Assembly: GCA_947685225.1 (NCBI GenBank)
Contig: CANTUV010000035.1
Location: forward strand, 8,067,501 to 8,131,500
Source: Garcia nutans
Lineage: Eukaryota; Streptophyta; Magnoliopsida; Malpighiales; Euphorbiaceae
DNA: 64,000 nucleotides
Direction of reading: 5' to 3'
In this document: positions 12,293 to 23,038 of the stretch, piece after piece
Layout: each line of letters starts with the position of its first letter
Position numbering within the stretch: the stretch's first letter is position 1
The notes under the pieces: generated by a model
Seen by the model: the letters and a program-made list of their open reading frames with translations, nothing else
What the model was told of the DNA's origin: nothing
The model's database searches: none
Made by a program: the position numbers and the translations under genes

Positions 12293-14453
12293 CTAAAAAA
12301 TGAAGGCTTGAAGTAAGCTCTGTGCTGCCCTGGTTTGATCAGGTGTCCCTGATATCACAACCGTCCTCTCACTTTTTCCGGGAGAAGGATCATGCACTTC
12401 AACTTTTGCACCTGAAATCTGATAAAAAAAATAAACTATTTGCAAACTAATAGCAGACTATATATAAATATAAATTACAACCATTTAGTGAAAAAGTTGA
12501 ACAGACTACAATAGCCAGGAATGTATTCTCTATCGACATCAGAAAATAATAATAGGCTTCTGCCTTAAAACTAAAGCTATTACTGTTGAGTGCACACACT
12601 CTTCTATTCTTACTACAGGTTTGTTGGATTTTTAGTGTGCACGGAAGACAGAGAGACGAGAGACCAACACTAAAAATTATTTACAGCCTATGGATAGAAC
12701 ATAAACTTTAATACATTGAAAAAGAAAAACAGATAGACCAAATATCATATGACCTGGGAAAAGGGAAAGTCCCAGTGGAACCCAATACACAAACTCCTTT
12801 CTACTACTAGTACTAAAATCACATCTTTCACTAATTCATTGATCTCTCTTTTTTCTCTGTTTGATTAAGGCACTTATTGGGTAATTTTATAAGTCAAAAT
12901 TAAATCGGTACATTATATTTAATTGTGAAACCAGGTACGGAATACAATAATTATAGCAGTCGAGTGATGGTTTTCAGAATCATAAAATTAATACCTGCCA
13001 AAATTTACAAATCTTCAAACTATTTCGTACTAGGGTGATTTCATATTGCCAAATAATATAGCAGGAGATAACTTCCTAACAAAGAATTTGACAAAACAAA
13101 GCAGTTTTCTATTCACAAACTACAGCAAAAAAACACAATGCATTAATGATCTTTTCCCTGCTTTTTGTCTTTCTTTCATTGGCAAACAGATAATTACCTG
13201 TCTTATTCGAGCAAGATTGCTGCCATTTTCACCATAAAAAGAATCAATAATATCTTCAGAAAATATAAGCTCCACAATTGTATTTGCCACGATAGGAGAT
13301 CTGTTTCTGCGATGCAAACTACTGAAGAAGTGAACAGTAATTAAATGCATGCAACATCCATTTACAAGAAATTTTACATCTAAATTTGCATGAAAGTAAC
13401 TATAGACAAGTGATGAAAAAACGATACATATATTTTCCTTTTTTGTAATATAGCAGGTAATCACACCATGCTGGTTGTAAGATAATGTGAGCATAATGTC
13501 TAAATAACTTTGACACCTTTATACTGATCAAGTTTAAGAAAACATTACCAAAAGCCATTAAAATCAGAACAACTAAATATATATTCCACGCAGCATTTGA
13601 TAAGACTTCAAGTTAATAGTCTGTCTGGAAAGAGCAACGATTTTTCAAAGAGGCTTTGTCAAGACGCAGCCTACTCTAATGTGACCGCCAACCTACGCTA
13701 TTGTGATCACCTAAATTATTTCAGGCGAGACTAATTTTCATAACCACCCCCATCTACATGGGTGACCACTGACCATAAAACCAACTCAATTGGACTATGC
13801 AAATAAAGTTTTCCCACAAATCATAAAGGCAAAGATAATATATATAGCAATCTGTCTGATGACTATCTATTATGTCCCATTAAAGCAGACATGCGAAGTT
13901 GCGTTTCTAAAATTTGGCACACAGACAATTGAATAGTTTTAAACTGAAATTTTTGGCTCAGAAAACATTTCCCCATTAAAATGAATTATTATACAAAAAC
14001 ATTTTATTTCTGAACATTGGCCACCTTTCAAATAAGAAATCATTGCATTTTATTTCAATGTACCAATTGTTAACTTTATAATTTCAATCAAATAAATTTA
14101 GCCATTAAATACTCTTTATCTCATTTCATGAGGTTGTAGAATAAGCACATGCGAATGCAGCCATAAAGAAAAAATCAATTATTTAGAATTAGAAAAAATG
14201 CAGAGAATATTTATGATTTTAAAAATAGTAAATTTATTATAAAATAATAAGCCTTTGCTATCGCTTTAAAACTATTAGAATTATATTAGTATGATCATAT
14301 AGCAAAGGATGAGAGTAACAAAATAAGGAAAAAGATGGGAGAAAAGAAAAATGAAATGATAATAGTCTGTGTCATGCGGTACCAACCCCTGAAATTCTGC
14401 ATTTCTTCGAAAAATTGTAGAGCCTCTCCCTGCAGTCTGCAGTCATACCCATT
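12293..14453 (-). pseudogene. HEN4-like KH gene copy B, terminal exons 5-7
   Basis: A second copy of the 3' part of the KH gene. Exon 7 (12293-12418) keeps the full C-terminus, ending SLLQAFIF and a TAG, where copy A stops five codons earlier. Exon 6 (13198-13321, 124 nt) encodes the first half of KH5 with YGENGSNLARIRQ, closer to the family consensus than copy A. Exon 5 (about 14387-14453) has a one-base loss at its start and a one-base gain in an A-run relative to copy A, so its frame may be disturbed. The intron between exons 5 and 6 has ~690 bp (about 13645-14330) that copy A lacks. Homology to copy A stops near 14500, before exon 4, and an RTE element follows. The exon 2-4 array at 17541-25343 lies upstream in the same orientation and probably belongs to the same locus. 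Confidence 0.8.
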
Positions 14454-14587
14454 CTAAACAATAAGGTCCTTCAATAGAAATCAATATCCTTAAAGAAATG
14501 TGTAACATATAAGAGAAAGAAAAAAAGAATGATCAAATACATGACAATGGGTAGGAATGTAATTGGGGAATAAGGTTAGTATGAGAT

Positions 14588-17480
14588 GTATACAACAACA
14601 ACAACAACAACTAAGCCTTAATCCCAAACAAGTTGGGGTCGGCTGTATGGATTCTCAACAAAATAAGCTCAAAAGACACCAAAAAAGATACTCCAGCCTT
14701 AGGCCCCTTCCAAGACACGGATTTTACGTCTCCATTCAAGTCTGTCATTAATCAAATCCGCATCAAGATCTAAGGCACGTAAGTCTCTTGCTATCACCTC
14801 CTTCCACACAGTTCTAGGTCTGCCACGACCTCTAGCCCCCTCAATCAACAAATTCTCACACTTACGAACCGCAGCATTAGGAGGTCTTCTTAAAACATGC
14901 CCATACCATTTAAGTCTTCCTTCCCTCACCTTATCTCCGACGTCCGCTACTTGGACTTTTTGTCGAATATGAACATTCTTAATTTTGTCCAGTCTGGTAT
15001 GTCCACACATCCATCTTAGCATCCTCATTTCTGCCACACTCATCTTATGCAATTGTTGTCCCGTTGGTGCCCAACACTCACTACCATAGAGCATCGCAGG
15101 TCTAACAACCGTCCTATAGAATTTACCTTTCACTTTCAGAGGTATTTTCTTATCACATAGAACCCCAGTCGCACCCTTCCACTTCAACCACCCTACCTGT
15201 ATTCTGTGAGCCACATCTTCATCTATACGGCCATCATTCTGGAACACCGAACCCAAATATTTGAAGTGCTTGGTTTTAGGAACCAAAACTCCATCCAACT
15301 TAACCTCATGTTCCTGCTTCTTCCTTAGACTGAACTCACAGTGCATATATTCCGTTTTACTTCTACTTAACTTAAAACCCTTGTCCTCGAGGGTTTTTCT
15401 CCACACTTCCAACTTACGGTTTACACCAGCACTAGTCTCATCAATTAAAATAATGTCATCAGCAAACAACATACACCAAGGAACATCGTCTTGTATGCTT
15501 CTGGTTAGCTCGTCCATAACCAGGGTAAATAAATATGGACTCATGGCCGAACCTTGATGCAATCCGGTAGTAATAGGGAAAGCATCAGTGTCTCCACCAG
15601 GTGTTTTCACACTAGTGGATGCATTCTCATACATGTCCTTGATGATGTTGATATATTTGCCGTTGACTCCTTTCCTCTTCAAAACCCACCATAACACTTC
15701 TCTTGGTACTCTATCATAGGCTTTCTCCAAGTCAATAAATACCATGTGAAGATCTTTCTTCTTCTCTTGATACAATTCCATTAGTCTTCTTAGAAGAGAA
15801 ATAGCCTCCATGGTAGATCTCCCTGGCATAAACCCAAACTGATTCTCCGAAACTCTTGTAAGCTTCCTCAATCTGTGTTCAATAATCCTTTCCCATAATT
15901 TCATAGTATGACTCATAAGTTTGATACCCCGATAATTTGTACAGCATTGAATGTCTCCCTTATTTTTATATATGGGTACCATGATACTCTTCCTCCAGGC
16001 ATTTGGCATCTTACGTCCTTTCACAATAGCATTAAAGAGTTTAGTTAACCAGGCAACTCCTACCTCTCCAAGGTTCTTCCAAACCTCTATAGGAATACCA
16101 TCCGGGCCACAAGCTTTACCAACTTTCATATACTTCAAGGCTTCTTTTACTTCACTATGCAAGATCCTCCTAGACCAGCTGATATAATCATTTGTTGCAT
16201 GAAGACCTTGAAAATCTTGTTCATGTTCAGGGTTGAATAACTGCTCAAAATAAGCCTTCCACCTCTCCTTAATCTCAACATCTCCTGTCAACACCCGTTG
16301 ATCTTCGTCCTTTATACATTTGACTTGGCTTAAATCTCTGCTTTTCCTTTCTCTCATCCTTGCAATCTTATAAATGCCCATTTCTCCCTCTTTAGTACCT
16401 AACTTTTGATAAATCCCTTCTAAGGCTCTGCCACGAGCTACACTAACAGCCTTCTTTGCCTCTTTCTTAGCCCTCTTATATTCCTCAAAGGCCTCGCTAT
16501 TAACCGCATTCGGTAACTTTTTATACCATTCCCTCTTAGCCTTAATAGCCTTTTGAACCTCCTCATCCCACCACCATGCATCGTGCGGTCGAGGCCCTGC
16601 CCCTTTAGAGATCCCAAGCAATTTACTACCTGCTTTCTTAATGTCACCTTCCATTTTTGTCCACAAGTCCTCTGCACTAGCCTCAAGGTTCCAAATTTCT
16701 TCCTTTAGTAACTCCTCCTTAAAGGTACCTTGAGCTAGGTCTTTCAATTTCCACCATCTTATCCTTGGTTCCAATATTTTCTTATCATTCCTCCAGCTAC
16801 TTTTATTCTTAACATCTAAAACCACAATACGATGTTGCGCCGTCAATGCTTCACCCGGAATGACCTTGCAATCCTTACACTTACTTTTGTCCCGTCTTCG
16901 AGTAAGTATGAAGTCTATTTGACTTTGGGTTCGTCCACTCTTAAAGGTAATCAAGTGTGACCCCCTCTTTTCAAAGCAGGTATTCGCCAGCACTAGATCA
17001 TAAGCCACCGCAAAATCCAAAATGCTCTTTCCCTCCTCATTCCTGTTGCCAAAACCATAACCCCCATGGACCCTGTCATAACCATTACTGTCCTTACCAA
17101 CATGCCCGTTAAGGTCCCCACCAATGAAGATTTGCTGATTATCCGGAATACCTTGCATGATATCATCCATATCTTCCCAGAACTGAACCTTGGATGCTCC
17201 GTCCAAACCTACTTGGGGAGCATAAGCACTAATAACATTAATAGTGTCATCTCCCAAAACAAGCCTCAAAGAGATAATCCTGTCTCCTTTTCTCTTCACT
17301 TCCACCACCTTGTCTTTAAGCGTAGGCTCAATAATAATGCCCACACCATTCCTATTGTTATCCAAGCCACAATACCACAGCTTATATCCTGAGTTACCAA
17401 TCTCTTTTGCTTTATTTCCCTTCCACCTGGTTTCCTGCAAACAAGCAATACTAACCTTCCTTCTTTTCAAAGTATCCACA
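14588..17480 (-). mobile_element. RTE-type LINE (copy 2), 5'-truncated but with an unbroken ORF
   Basis: Same clade as the element at 8518-11622 but opposite in orientation and much better preserved. The 3' end is marked by CAA repeats at about 14590-14611 (TTG repeats on the element strand) next to GGGATTAAGGCTTAG. The 5' end is near 17480: upstream of that point the sequence no longer resembles copy 1, and KH exon-2 sequence begins at 17541. About 60 bp (17481-17540) between them is unassigned. The element separates the KH copy B terminal exons from the exon array. No clear target-site duplication was found. Confidence 0.88.
14699..17479 (-). CDS. RTE endonuclease-reverse transcriptase
   Basis: An unbroken frame of 926 codons encoding the single RTE polyprotein. 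In order: apurinic-type endonuclease (about residues 1-220; ACLQETRWKG, NRNGVGIII, FIGGDLNGHVGKDSNG, SQIDFILTRR), a basic linker, reverse transcriptase (about 430-720; KACGPDGIPIEVWK, FIDLEKAYDRVPRE, LHQGSAMSPYLF, FADDIILIDE), and a C-terminal CGHTRLDKIKN / HVLRRPPNA region typical of this clade. All key blocks are present without stop or frameshift, so the copy is probably young. The first codon of the open frame is GTG, not ATG, and it corresponds to an internal position of the family: residues such as the SLTGKLREL stretch seen in copy 1 are missing. The frame runs open further upstream without an ATG, which fits 5' truncation on insertion rather than a real start. It is unlikely to be made as a functional protein from its own promoter. 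Confidence 0.88.
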   Translation of the reverse strand: MDTLKRRKVSIACLQETRWKGNKAKEIGNSGYKLWYCGLDNNRNGVGIIIEPTLKDKVVEVKRKGDRIISLRLVLGDDTINVISAYAPQVGLDGASKVQFWEDMDDIMQGIPDNQQIFIGGDLNGHVGKDSNGYDRVHGGYGFGNRNEEGKSILDFAVAYDLVLANTCFEKRGSHLITFKSGRTQSQIDFILTRRRDKSKCKDCKVIPGEALTAQHRIVVLDVKNKSSWRNDKKILEPRIRWWKLKDLAQGTFKEELLKEEIWNLEASAEDLWTKMEGDIKKAGSKLLGISKGAGPRPHDAWWWDEEVQKAIKAKREWYKKLPNAVNSEAFEEYKRAKKEAKKAVSVARGRALEGIYQKLGTKEGEMGIYKIARMRERKSRDLSQVKCIKDEDQRVLTGDVEIKERWKAYFEQLFNPEHEQDFQGLHATNDYISWSRRILHSEVKEALKYMKVGKACGPDGIPIEVWKNLGEVGVAWLTKLFNAIVKGRKMPNAWRKSIMVPIYKNKGDIQCCTNYRGIKLMSHTMKLWERIIEHRLRKLTRVSENQFGFMPGRSTMEAISLLRRLMELYQEKKKDLHMVFIDLEKAYDRVPREVLWWVLKRKGVNGKYINIIKDMYENASTSVKTPGGDTDAFPITTGLHQGSAMSPYLFTLVMDELTRSIQDDVPWCMLFADDIILIDETSAGVNRKLEVWRKTLEDKGFKLSRSKTEYMHCEFSLRKKQEHEVKLDGVLVPKTKHFKYLGSVFQNDGRIDEDVAHRIQVGWLKWKGATGVLCDKKIPLKVKGKFYRTVVRPAMLYGSECWAPTGQQLHKMSVAEMRMLRWMCGHTRLDKIKNVHIRQKVQVADVGDKVREGRLKWYGHVLRRPPNAAVRKCENLLIEGARGRGRPRTVWKEVIARDLRALDLDADLINDRLEWRRKIRVLEGA

Positions 17481-17540
17481 ATGGGGTAACCACCAGGTTT
17501 AGGGATGTGCTGATGAGAGGGAATATTTTGTACTGAAGCT

Positions 17541-17806
17541 AGTTACAGCAACCAGAGCATTTTTTTACAGCCAAAATGGCACCTTTTAATCCAAATGAAG
17601 GCATTGATGACATCATCAACATAATAGCTAGTTTTTACAGCGTTAGCTCAATTTTTTACCAAATAAATGTAACTTCAAGTCTTTAAGATGACAATTTTTT
17701 AGAATTTTATCTAAAAATTTTATGAAGAGAAATATCAATAGATCTCCAATTTATCCATGTTTATTAACATAAGGAACACGCCACGAGCATATTAACACTG
17801 ACATCT
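17541..17806 (-). pseudogene. Array remnant C0: start of exon 2 plus internally deleted intron 1
   Basis: About 36 bases of exon 2 (17541-17576, reading leftward GCCATTTTGGCTGTAAAAAAATG...) are kept, then the sequence stops at the RTE side. Upstream, the acceptor site and ~150 bp of intron 1 are deleted: GGCACC is fused directly to TTTTAATCC, which lies further inside intron 1 in all other copies. The rest matches intron 1 up to the array junction at 17807. It cannot act as an exon. It shows that the array once extended further toward the terminal exons. Confidence 0.75.
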
Positions 17807-17864
17807 TCTAAGCTAGTAGAGTAAATATAAAAACTGCAAAACATGCAGGAAGAAAACCTCCCAC

Positions 17865-19169
17865 CTGTTGTGACTGCAGTCCTGGTGAAGAAGCATCATC
17901 TAAGCTACTGGAGAGTCCAAGCTGATCCATTCCTCTGGTTAAACTAGTTTCCCGACCAGAATCAAGAGACAGACCTTCCAGTTGTTGCAATCCAGCAGAA
18001 GCAATCTCCACTAATCTTCCATTAGTACTCCCTGCTTTTGCATCATTAGGAACCTCACTAGGCAAAAGACTATCCCTCAGTTTACTAGTAACTAGAAGCA
18101 GAGCATTCTTGACATTTTCATACTCACCATTGATCTGAAAAAAGATCAAAAGATCAAATTGAGTGACAATATCCAAATTGACTTTTCTTACAGCATGCAA
18201 TAGCACTCACAAATTCAAACTAATATTGAACAGAGAAAGATGAAATACAGAAGACAGTCATAATTGCACCTCTATTACAACATCATTTTCTGAAGCACAA
18301 CCCAGGATCTGTTCCCCTAGTAAGATCTGTATATCAGCACCGCTTGCTTCTGTCATTTCTGAATCTATGCCACCATTCCACTTCAAGCAATTGACAACAT
18401 CTGATTCCACTAAGAGTCGTGCAGTTACAGGAGTACCCATAGTTAAGACTGATGAACACCCTTTTTCAATGCCATACTCAATAGATCTAGCAAAAACAAG
18501 AATGGCAGCATTTTGTGCAGGTGAATACCATGATTCAAGGTTCTGCAAAAGATGACAAACAGCCCAGATCAATGGAAAAAATAGTATTTATTCACATGAT
18601 GACTACCCAAATCAATAGAAATGACAGTGCGCCACCATCACCATGCTTCTACTCACATTAATGTGTTACCAGAATAATAGGTGCTATGAATTCTACAAGC
18701 ATAAAAGTAGAACTTTCACATTGGTAGTATGACTAACCTCCAATGCAGAAATGGTGACTACACGTTCACCATACATATTTGTTGGAGCTGTAAACATGAT
18801 AGAAGCACCGGTTTCATTCTGTAGAGTTCTGACAATGGTCCCTTTCCTGCCAATTATGCTGCCAGCTGCACCATTAGAACAAAGCAGCCTGAAAGAAACT
18901 TCTTGTTCCGTAGCCTTCCTATCCTGGTTGGGGTTTTCATCAGCACTTGAGGACGATGACTGGGAATTTGCAGACTTTCCAAACAAAGATGGTAAAGCCG
19001 AACACAGATGCGGGGAGAATCCTTCATGACGATCAGAAGAGGCCATACAGGAATGTCTCTCAACAGGTTGGGTAAACAAAATTGGGTCTCTGTCATACAG
19101 TGGACAATTGTGAAGACATTCAGTTACTGCAACCAGAGCCTTTTTCACAGTCAAAATGGCACCCGTAAT
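17865..19169 (-). pseudogene. KH exon array copy C1 (exons 2-4, all open)
   Basis: Exon 2 18738-19169 (432 nt; KH3 with IIGRKGTIV), exon 3 18270-18542 (273 nt; KH4) and exon 4 to 18134 (ends at 17865 with the CAG|GTGGG donor, or at 17858 with the G|GTTTT donor). All three are open with GT donors and AG acceptors; the exon-4 acceptor reads TTTTTTCAG where the others have TTTTTGCAG. In KH4 the loop is WNGG instead of the GNGG of copies A, C2 and C4, so the GxxG signature that contacts RNA is lost. The stretch ACAGGAGTACC links C1 with C5 and separates them from C2-C4. The gene fragment lacks exon 1 and is called a pseudogene for that reason, although these exons themselves are intact. Confidence 0.8.
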
Positions 19170-19601
19170 CTGTCATGACATAAAATCCTTTTCACATAGG
19201 AAGAAAGAAGACATTGCTTTTCATCTATTCAAAATGAACACAATGCGGATATTTGTCTCCAGTTCATCTCCACAATATTAATTATTTCCTTTCAAATTAA
19301 CCCCACCTTTTAATCCTCAACACAAAAAAAAATGAAGGCATTGCGGACATCATCAACATACTAGCTAATTTTTACAGCGTTAGCCCAACTTTTTACCAAA
19401 TTAATGTAACTTCAAGTCTTCAAGATGACAATATTTTAGGATTTAATTTAAAAATTTTATGAAGAGAAATATCAATAGATCTCCAATTTATCTATGTTTA
19501 TTAGCATGAGGAACACTCCACAAGAATATTAACACTGACATCTTCAAAGCTACTGGAGTAAATATAAAAACTGCAACACATGCAGGAAGAAAACCTCCCA
19601 C

Positions 19602-20902
19602 CTGTTGTGACTGCAGTCCTGGTGAAGAAGCATCATCTAAACTACTGGAGAGTCCAAGCTGATCCATTCCTCTAGTTAAACTAGTTTCTCGACCAGAATC
19701 AAGAGACAGACCTTCTGGTTGTTGCAATCTAGCAGAAGCAATCTCCACTAATCTTCCATTGGGACTCCCTGCTTTTACTTCATTAAGAACCTCACTATGC
19801 AAAAGATTATCCCTCAGTTTCCCAGTAATTAGAAGCAGAGCATTCTTGACATTTCCATACTCACCATTGATCTGCAAAAAGTTCAAAAGATCAAATTGAG
19901 TGACAATATCCAAATTGGCTTTTCTTACATGCAATAGCACTCACGAATTCAAACTAATATTGAACAGAGAAAGATGAAATGCATAAGACAGTCATAATTG
20001 CACCTCTATTACTACATCATTTTCTGTAGCGCAACCCGAGATCTGTTCCCCTTGTAAGATCTGTATATCAGAACCGCTTGCTTCTTTCAATTCTGAATCT
20101 ATGCCACCATTCCCCTTCAAGCAAGTGACAACATCTGATTCCACTAAGAGTCGTGCAGTTACAGTAGTACCCTTAGTCAAGACTGATGAACACCGTTTTT
20201 CAACGTCATGCTCAACTGATTTAGCAAAAACAAGAATAGCAGCATTTTGTGCAGGAGAATACCATGATTCAAGGTTCTGCAAAAGATGACAAACAGCCCA
20301 GACCAATGGAAAAATAGTATTTATTCACATGATGACTACCCAAATCAATAGAAATGACAGTGCGCCACCGTCACCATGCTTCTATTCACATTAATGTGTT
20401 ACCAGAAGAATAGGTGCTATGAATTCTACAAGCATAAAAGTAGAACTTCTAAATTAGTAGTATGACTAACCTCCAATGCAGAAATGGTGACTACACGTTC
20501 ACCATACATATTTGTTGGTGCTGCAAACATGATAGAAGCACCGGTTTCATTCTGTAGAGTTCTGACAATGGTCCCTTTCCTGCCAATTATACTGCCAGCT
20601 GCACCATTAGAACAAAGCAGCCTGAAAGAAACTTCTTGTTCCGTAGCTTTCCTATCCTGGTTGGGGTTTTCATCAGCATATGAGGACGATGACTGGGAAT
20701 TTGCAGACTTTCCAAACAAAGGTGGTAAAGCCGAACACAGATGCGGGGAGAATCCTTCATGACAATCAGAAGAGGCCATACAGGAATGTCTCTCGACAGG
20801 TCTGGTAAACAAAATAGGGTCTCTGTCATACAGGGGACAATCGTGAAGGCATTCAGCTACTGCAACCAGAGCCTTTTTCACAGCCAAAATGGCACCTGTA
20901 AT
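19602..20902 (-). pseudogene. KH exon array copy C2 (exons 2-4, all open)
   Basis: Exon 2 20471-20902 (432 nt), exon 3 20004-20276 (273 nt) and exon 4 19602-19871 (270 nt with the CAG|GTGGG donor; to 19595, 277 nt, with G|GTTTT). No stop in any exon. KH3 has loop GRKG and KH4 has GNGG, so both GxxG signatures are present, although KH4 lacks the lysine usual in the family (GKGG). C2 is very similar to C3: both have TGTCAGGACATAAAATCC before exon 2 where C1 and C4 have TCATGA-type variants, and both carry a run of A after CACAT, which points to a late duplication. Confidence 0.82.
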
Positions 20903-21333
20903 CTGTCAGGACATAAAATCCTTTTCACATAAAAAGAAAAAAAACATTGTTTTTCTTCTATTCAAAATGAACACAATGCGGATAATTGCCTCCAGTTCAG
21001 CTCCACAATATTAATTATTTCCTTTCAAATTAACCCCACCTTTTAGTCCTCAACACAAGAAAAATGAAGGCATTGCTGACATCATCAACATACTACCTAA
21101 TTTCTTCAGCGTTAGCTCAACTTTTTACCAAATTAATGTAACTTCAAGTCTTCAAGATGAGAATATTTTAGGATTTTATTTAAAAAATTTATGAAGAGAA
21201 ATATCAATAGATCTTCAATTTATCTATGTTTATTAGCAAAAGGAACACTCCACAAGCATATTAACACTGACATCTTCTAAGCTACTGGAGTAAATATAAA
21301 AACTGCAACACATGCAGGAAGAAAACCTCCCAC

Positions 21334-22607
21334 CTGTTGTGACTGCAGTCCTTTTGAAGAAGCATCATCTAAGCTACTGGAGAGTCCAAGCTGATCCATT
21401 CCTCTAGTTAAACTAGTTTCTCGATCAGAATCAAGAGACAGACCTTCTGGTTGTTGCAATCTAGCAGAAGCAATCTCCGCTAATCTTTCATTGGGACTCC
21501 CTGCTTTTACTTCACTAAGAACCTCACTATGCAAAAGATTATCCCTCAGTTTCCCAGTAATTAGAAGCAGAGCATTCTTGACATTTCCATACTCACCATT
21601 GATCTGCAAAAAGCTCAAAAGATCAAATTGAGTGACAATATCCAAATTGGCTTCTCTTACAACATGCAATAGCACTCACGAATTCAAACTAATATTGAAC
21701 AGAGAAAGATGAAATGCATAAGACAGTCATAATTGCACCTCTATTACTACATCATTTTCTGTAGCGCAGCCCGAGATCTGTTCCCCTTGTAAGATCTGTA
21801 TATCAGAACCGCTTGCTTCTTTCAATTCTGAATCTATACAACCATTCCCCTTCAAGCAAGTGACAACATCTGATTCCACTAAGAGTCGTGCAGTTACAGT
21901 AGTACCCTTAGTCAAGACTGATGAACACCGTTTTTCAACGTCATGCTCAACTGATTTAGCAAAAACAAGAATAGCAGCATTTTGTGCAGGAGAATACCAT
22001 GATTCAAGGTTCTGCAAAAGATGACAAACAGCCCAGACCAATAGAAAAATAGTATTTATTCACATGATGACTACCCAAATCAATAGAAATGACAGTGCGC
22101 CACCGTCACCATGCTTCTACTCACATTAATGTGTTACCAGAAGAATAGGTGCTACGAATTCTACAAGCATAAAAGTAGAACTTCCACATTAGTAGTATGA
22201 CTAACCTCCAATGCAGAAATGGTGACTACACGTTCACCATACATATTTGTTGGAGCTGCAAACATGATAGAAGCACCGGTTTCATTCTGTAGAGTTCTGA
22301 CAATGGTCCCTTTCCTGCCAATTATGCTGCCAGCTGCACCATTAGAACAAAGCAGCCTGAAAGAAACTTCTTGTTCCGTAGCCTTCCTATCCTGGGACTG
22401 GGAATTTGCAGACTTTCCAAACAAAGGTGGTAAAGCCGAACACAGATGCGGGGAGAATCCTTCATGACGATCAGAAGAGGCCATACAGGAATGTCTCTCA
22501 ACAGGTCTGGTAAACAAAATAGGGTCTCTGTCATACGGGGGACAATTGTGAAGGCATTCAGCTACTGCAACCAGAGCCTTTTTCACAGCCAAAATGGCAC
22601 CTGTAAT
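21334..22607 (-). pseudogene. KH exon array copy C3 (exons 2-4, open, 30-bp in-frame deletion)
   Basis: Exon 2 22206-22607 is 402 nt: ten codons of the serine/asparagine-rich linker before KH3 (the SSSNADENPN segment) are missing and the frame is kept. Exon 3 21739-22011 (273 nt) has KH4 loop GNGC in place of GNGG. Exon 4 is 21334-21603 (270 nt, CAG|GTGGG donor; 277 nt with the next donor). Exon 4 carries changes such as SKGLQ for SPGLQ. All exons are open and splice sites look usable. Nearest relative is C2. Confidence 0.8.
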
Positions 22608-23038
22608 CTGTCAGGACATAAAATCCTTTTCACATAAAAAGAAAGAAGGCATTGCTTTTCTTCTATTCAAAATGAGCACAATGCGGATAATTGCCTCCAG
22701 TTCAGCTCCACAATATTAATTATTTCCTTTCAAATTAACCCCACCTTTTAGTCCTCAACACAAGAAAAATGAAGGCATTGCTGACATCATTAACATACTG
22801 CCTAATTTCTTCAGCGTTAGCTCAACTTTTTGCCAAATTAATGCAACTTCAAGTCTTCAAGATGAAAATATTTTAGGATTTTATTTAAAAATTTTATGAA
22901 GAGAAATATCAATAGATCTTCAATTTATCTATGTTTATTAGCAAAAGGAACACTCCACAAGCATATTAACACTGACATCTTCTAAGCTACTGGAGTAAAT
23001 ATAAAAACTGTGAAACATGCAGGAAGAAAACCACCCAC

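Noticed and set aside
15261..17489. Plus-strand frames of 78-108 codons across the RTE
   Set aside because: Antisense to the intact 926-codon RTE frame, with no family resemblance.
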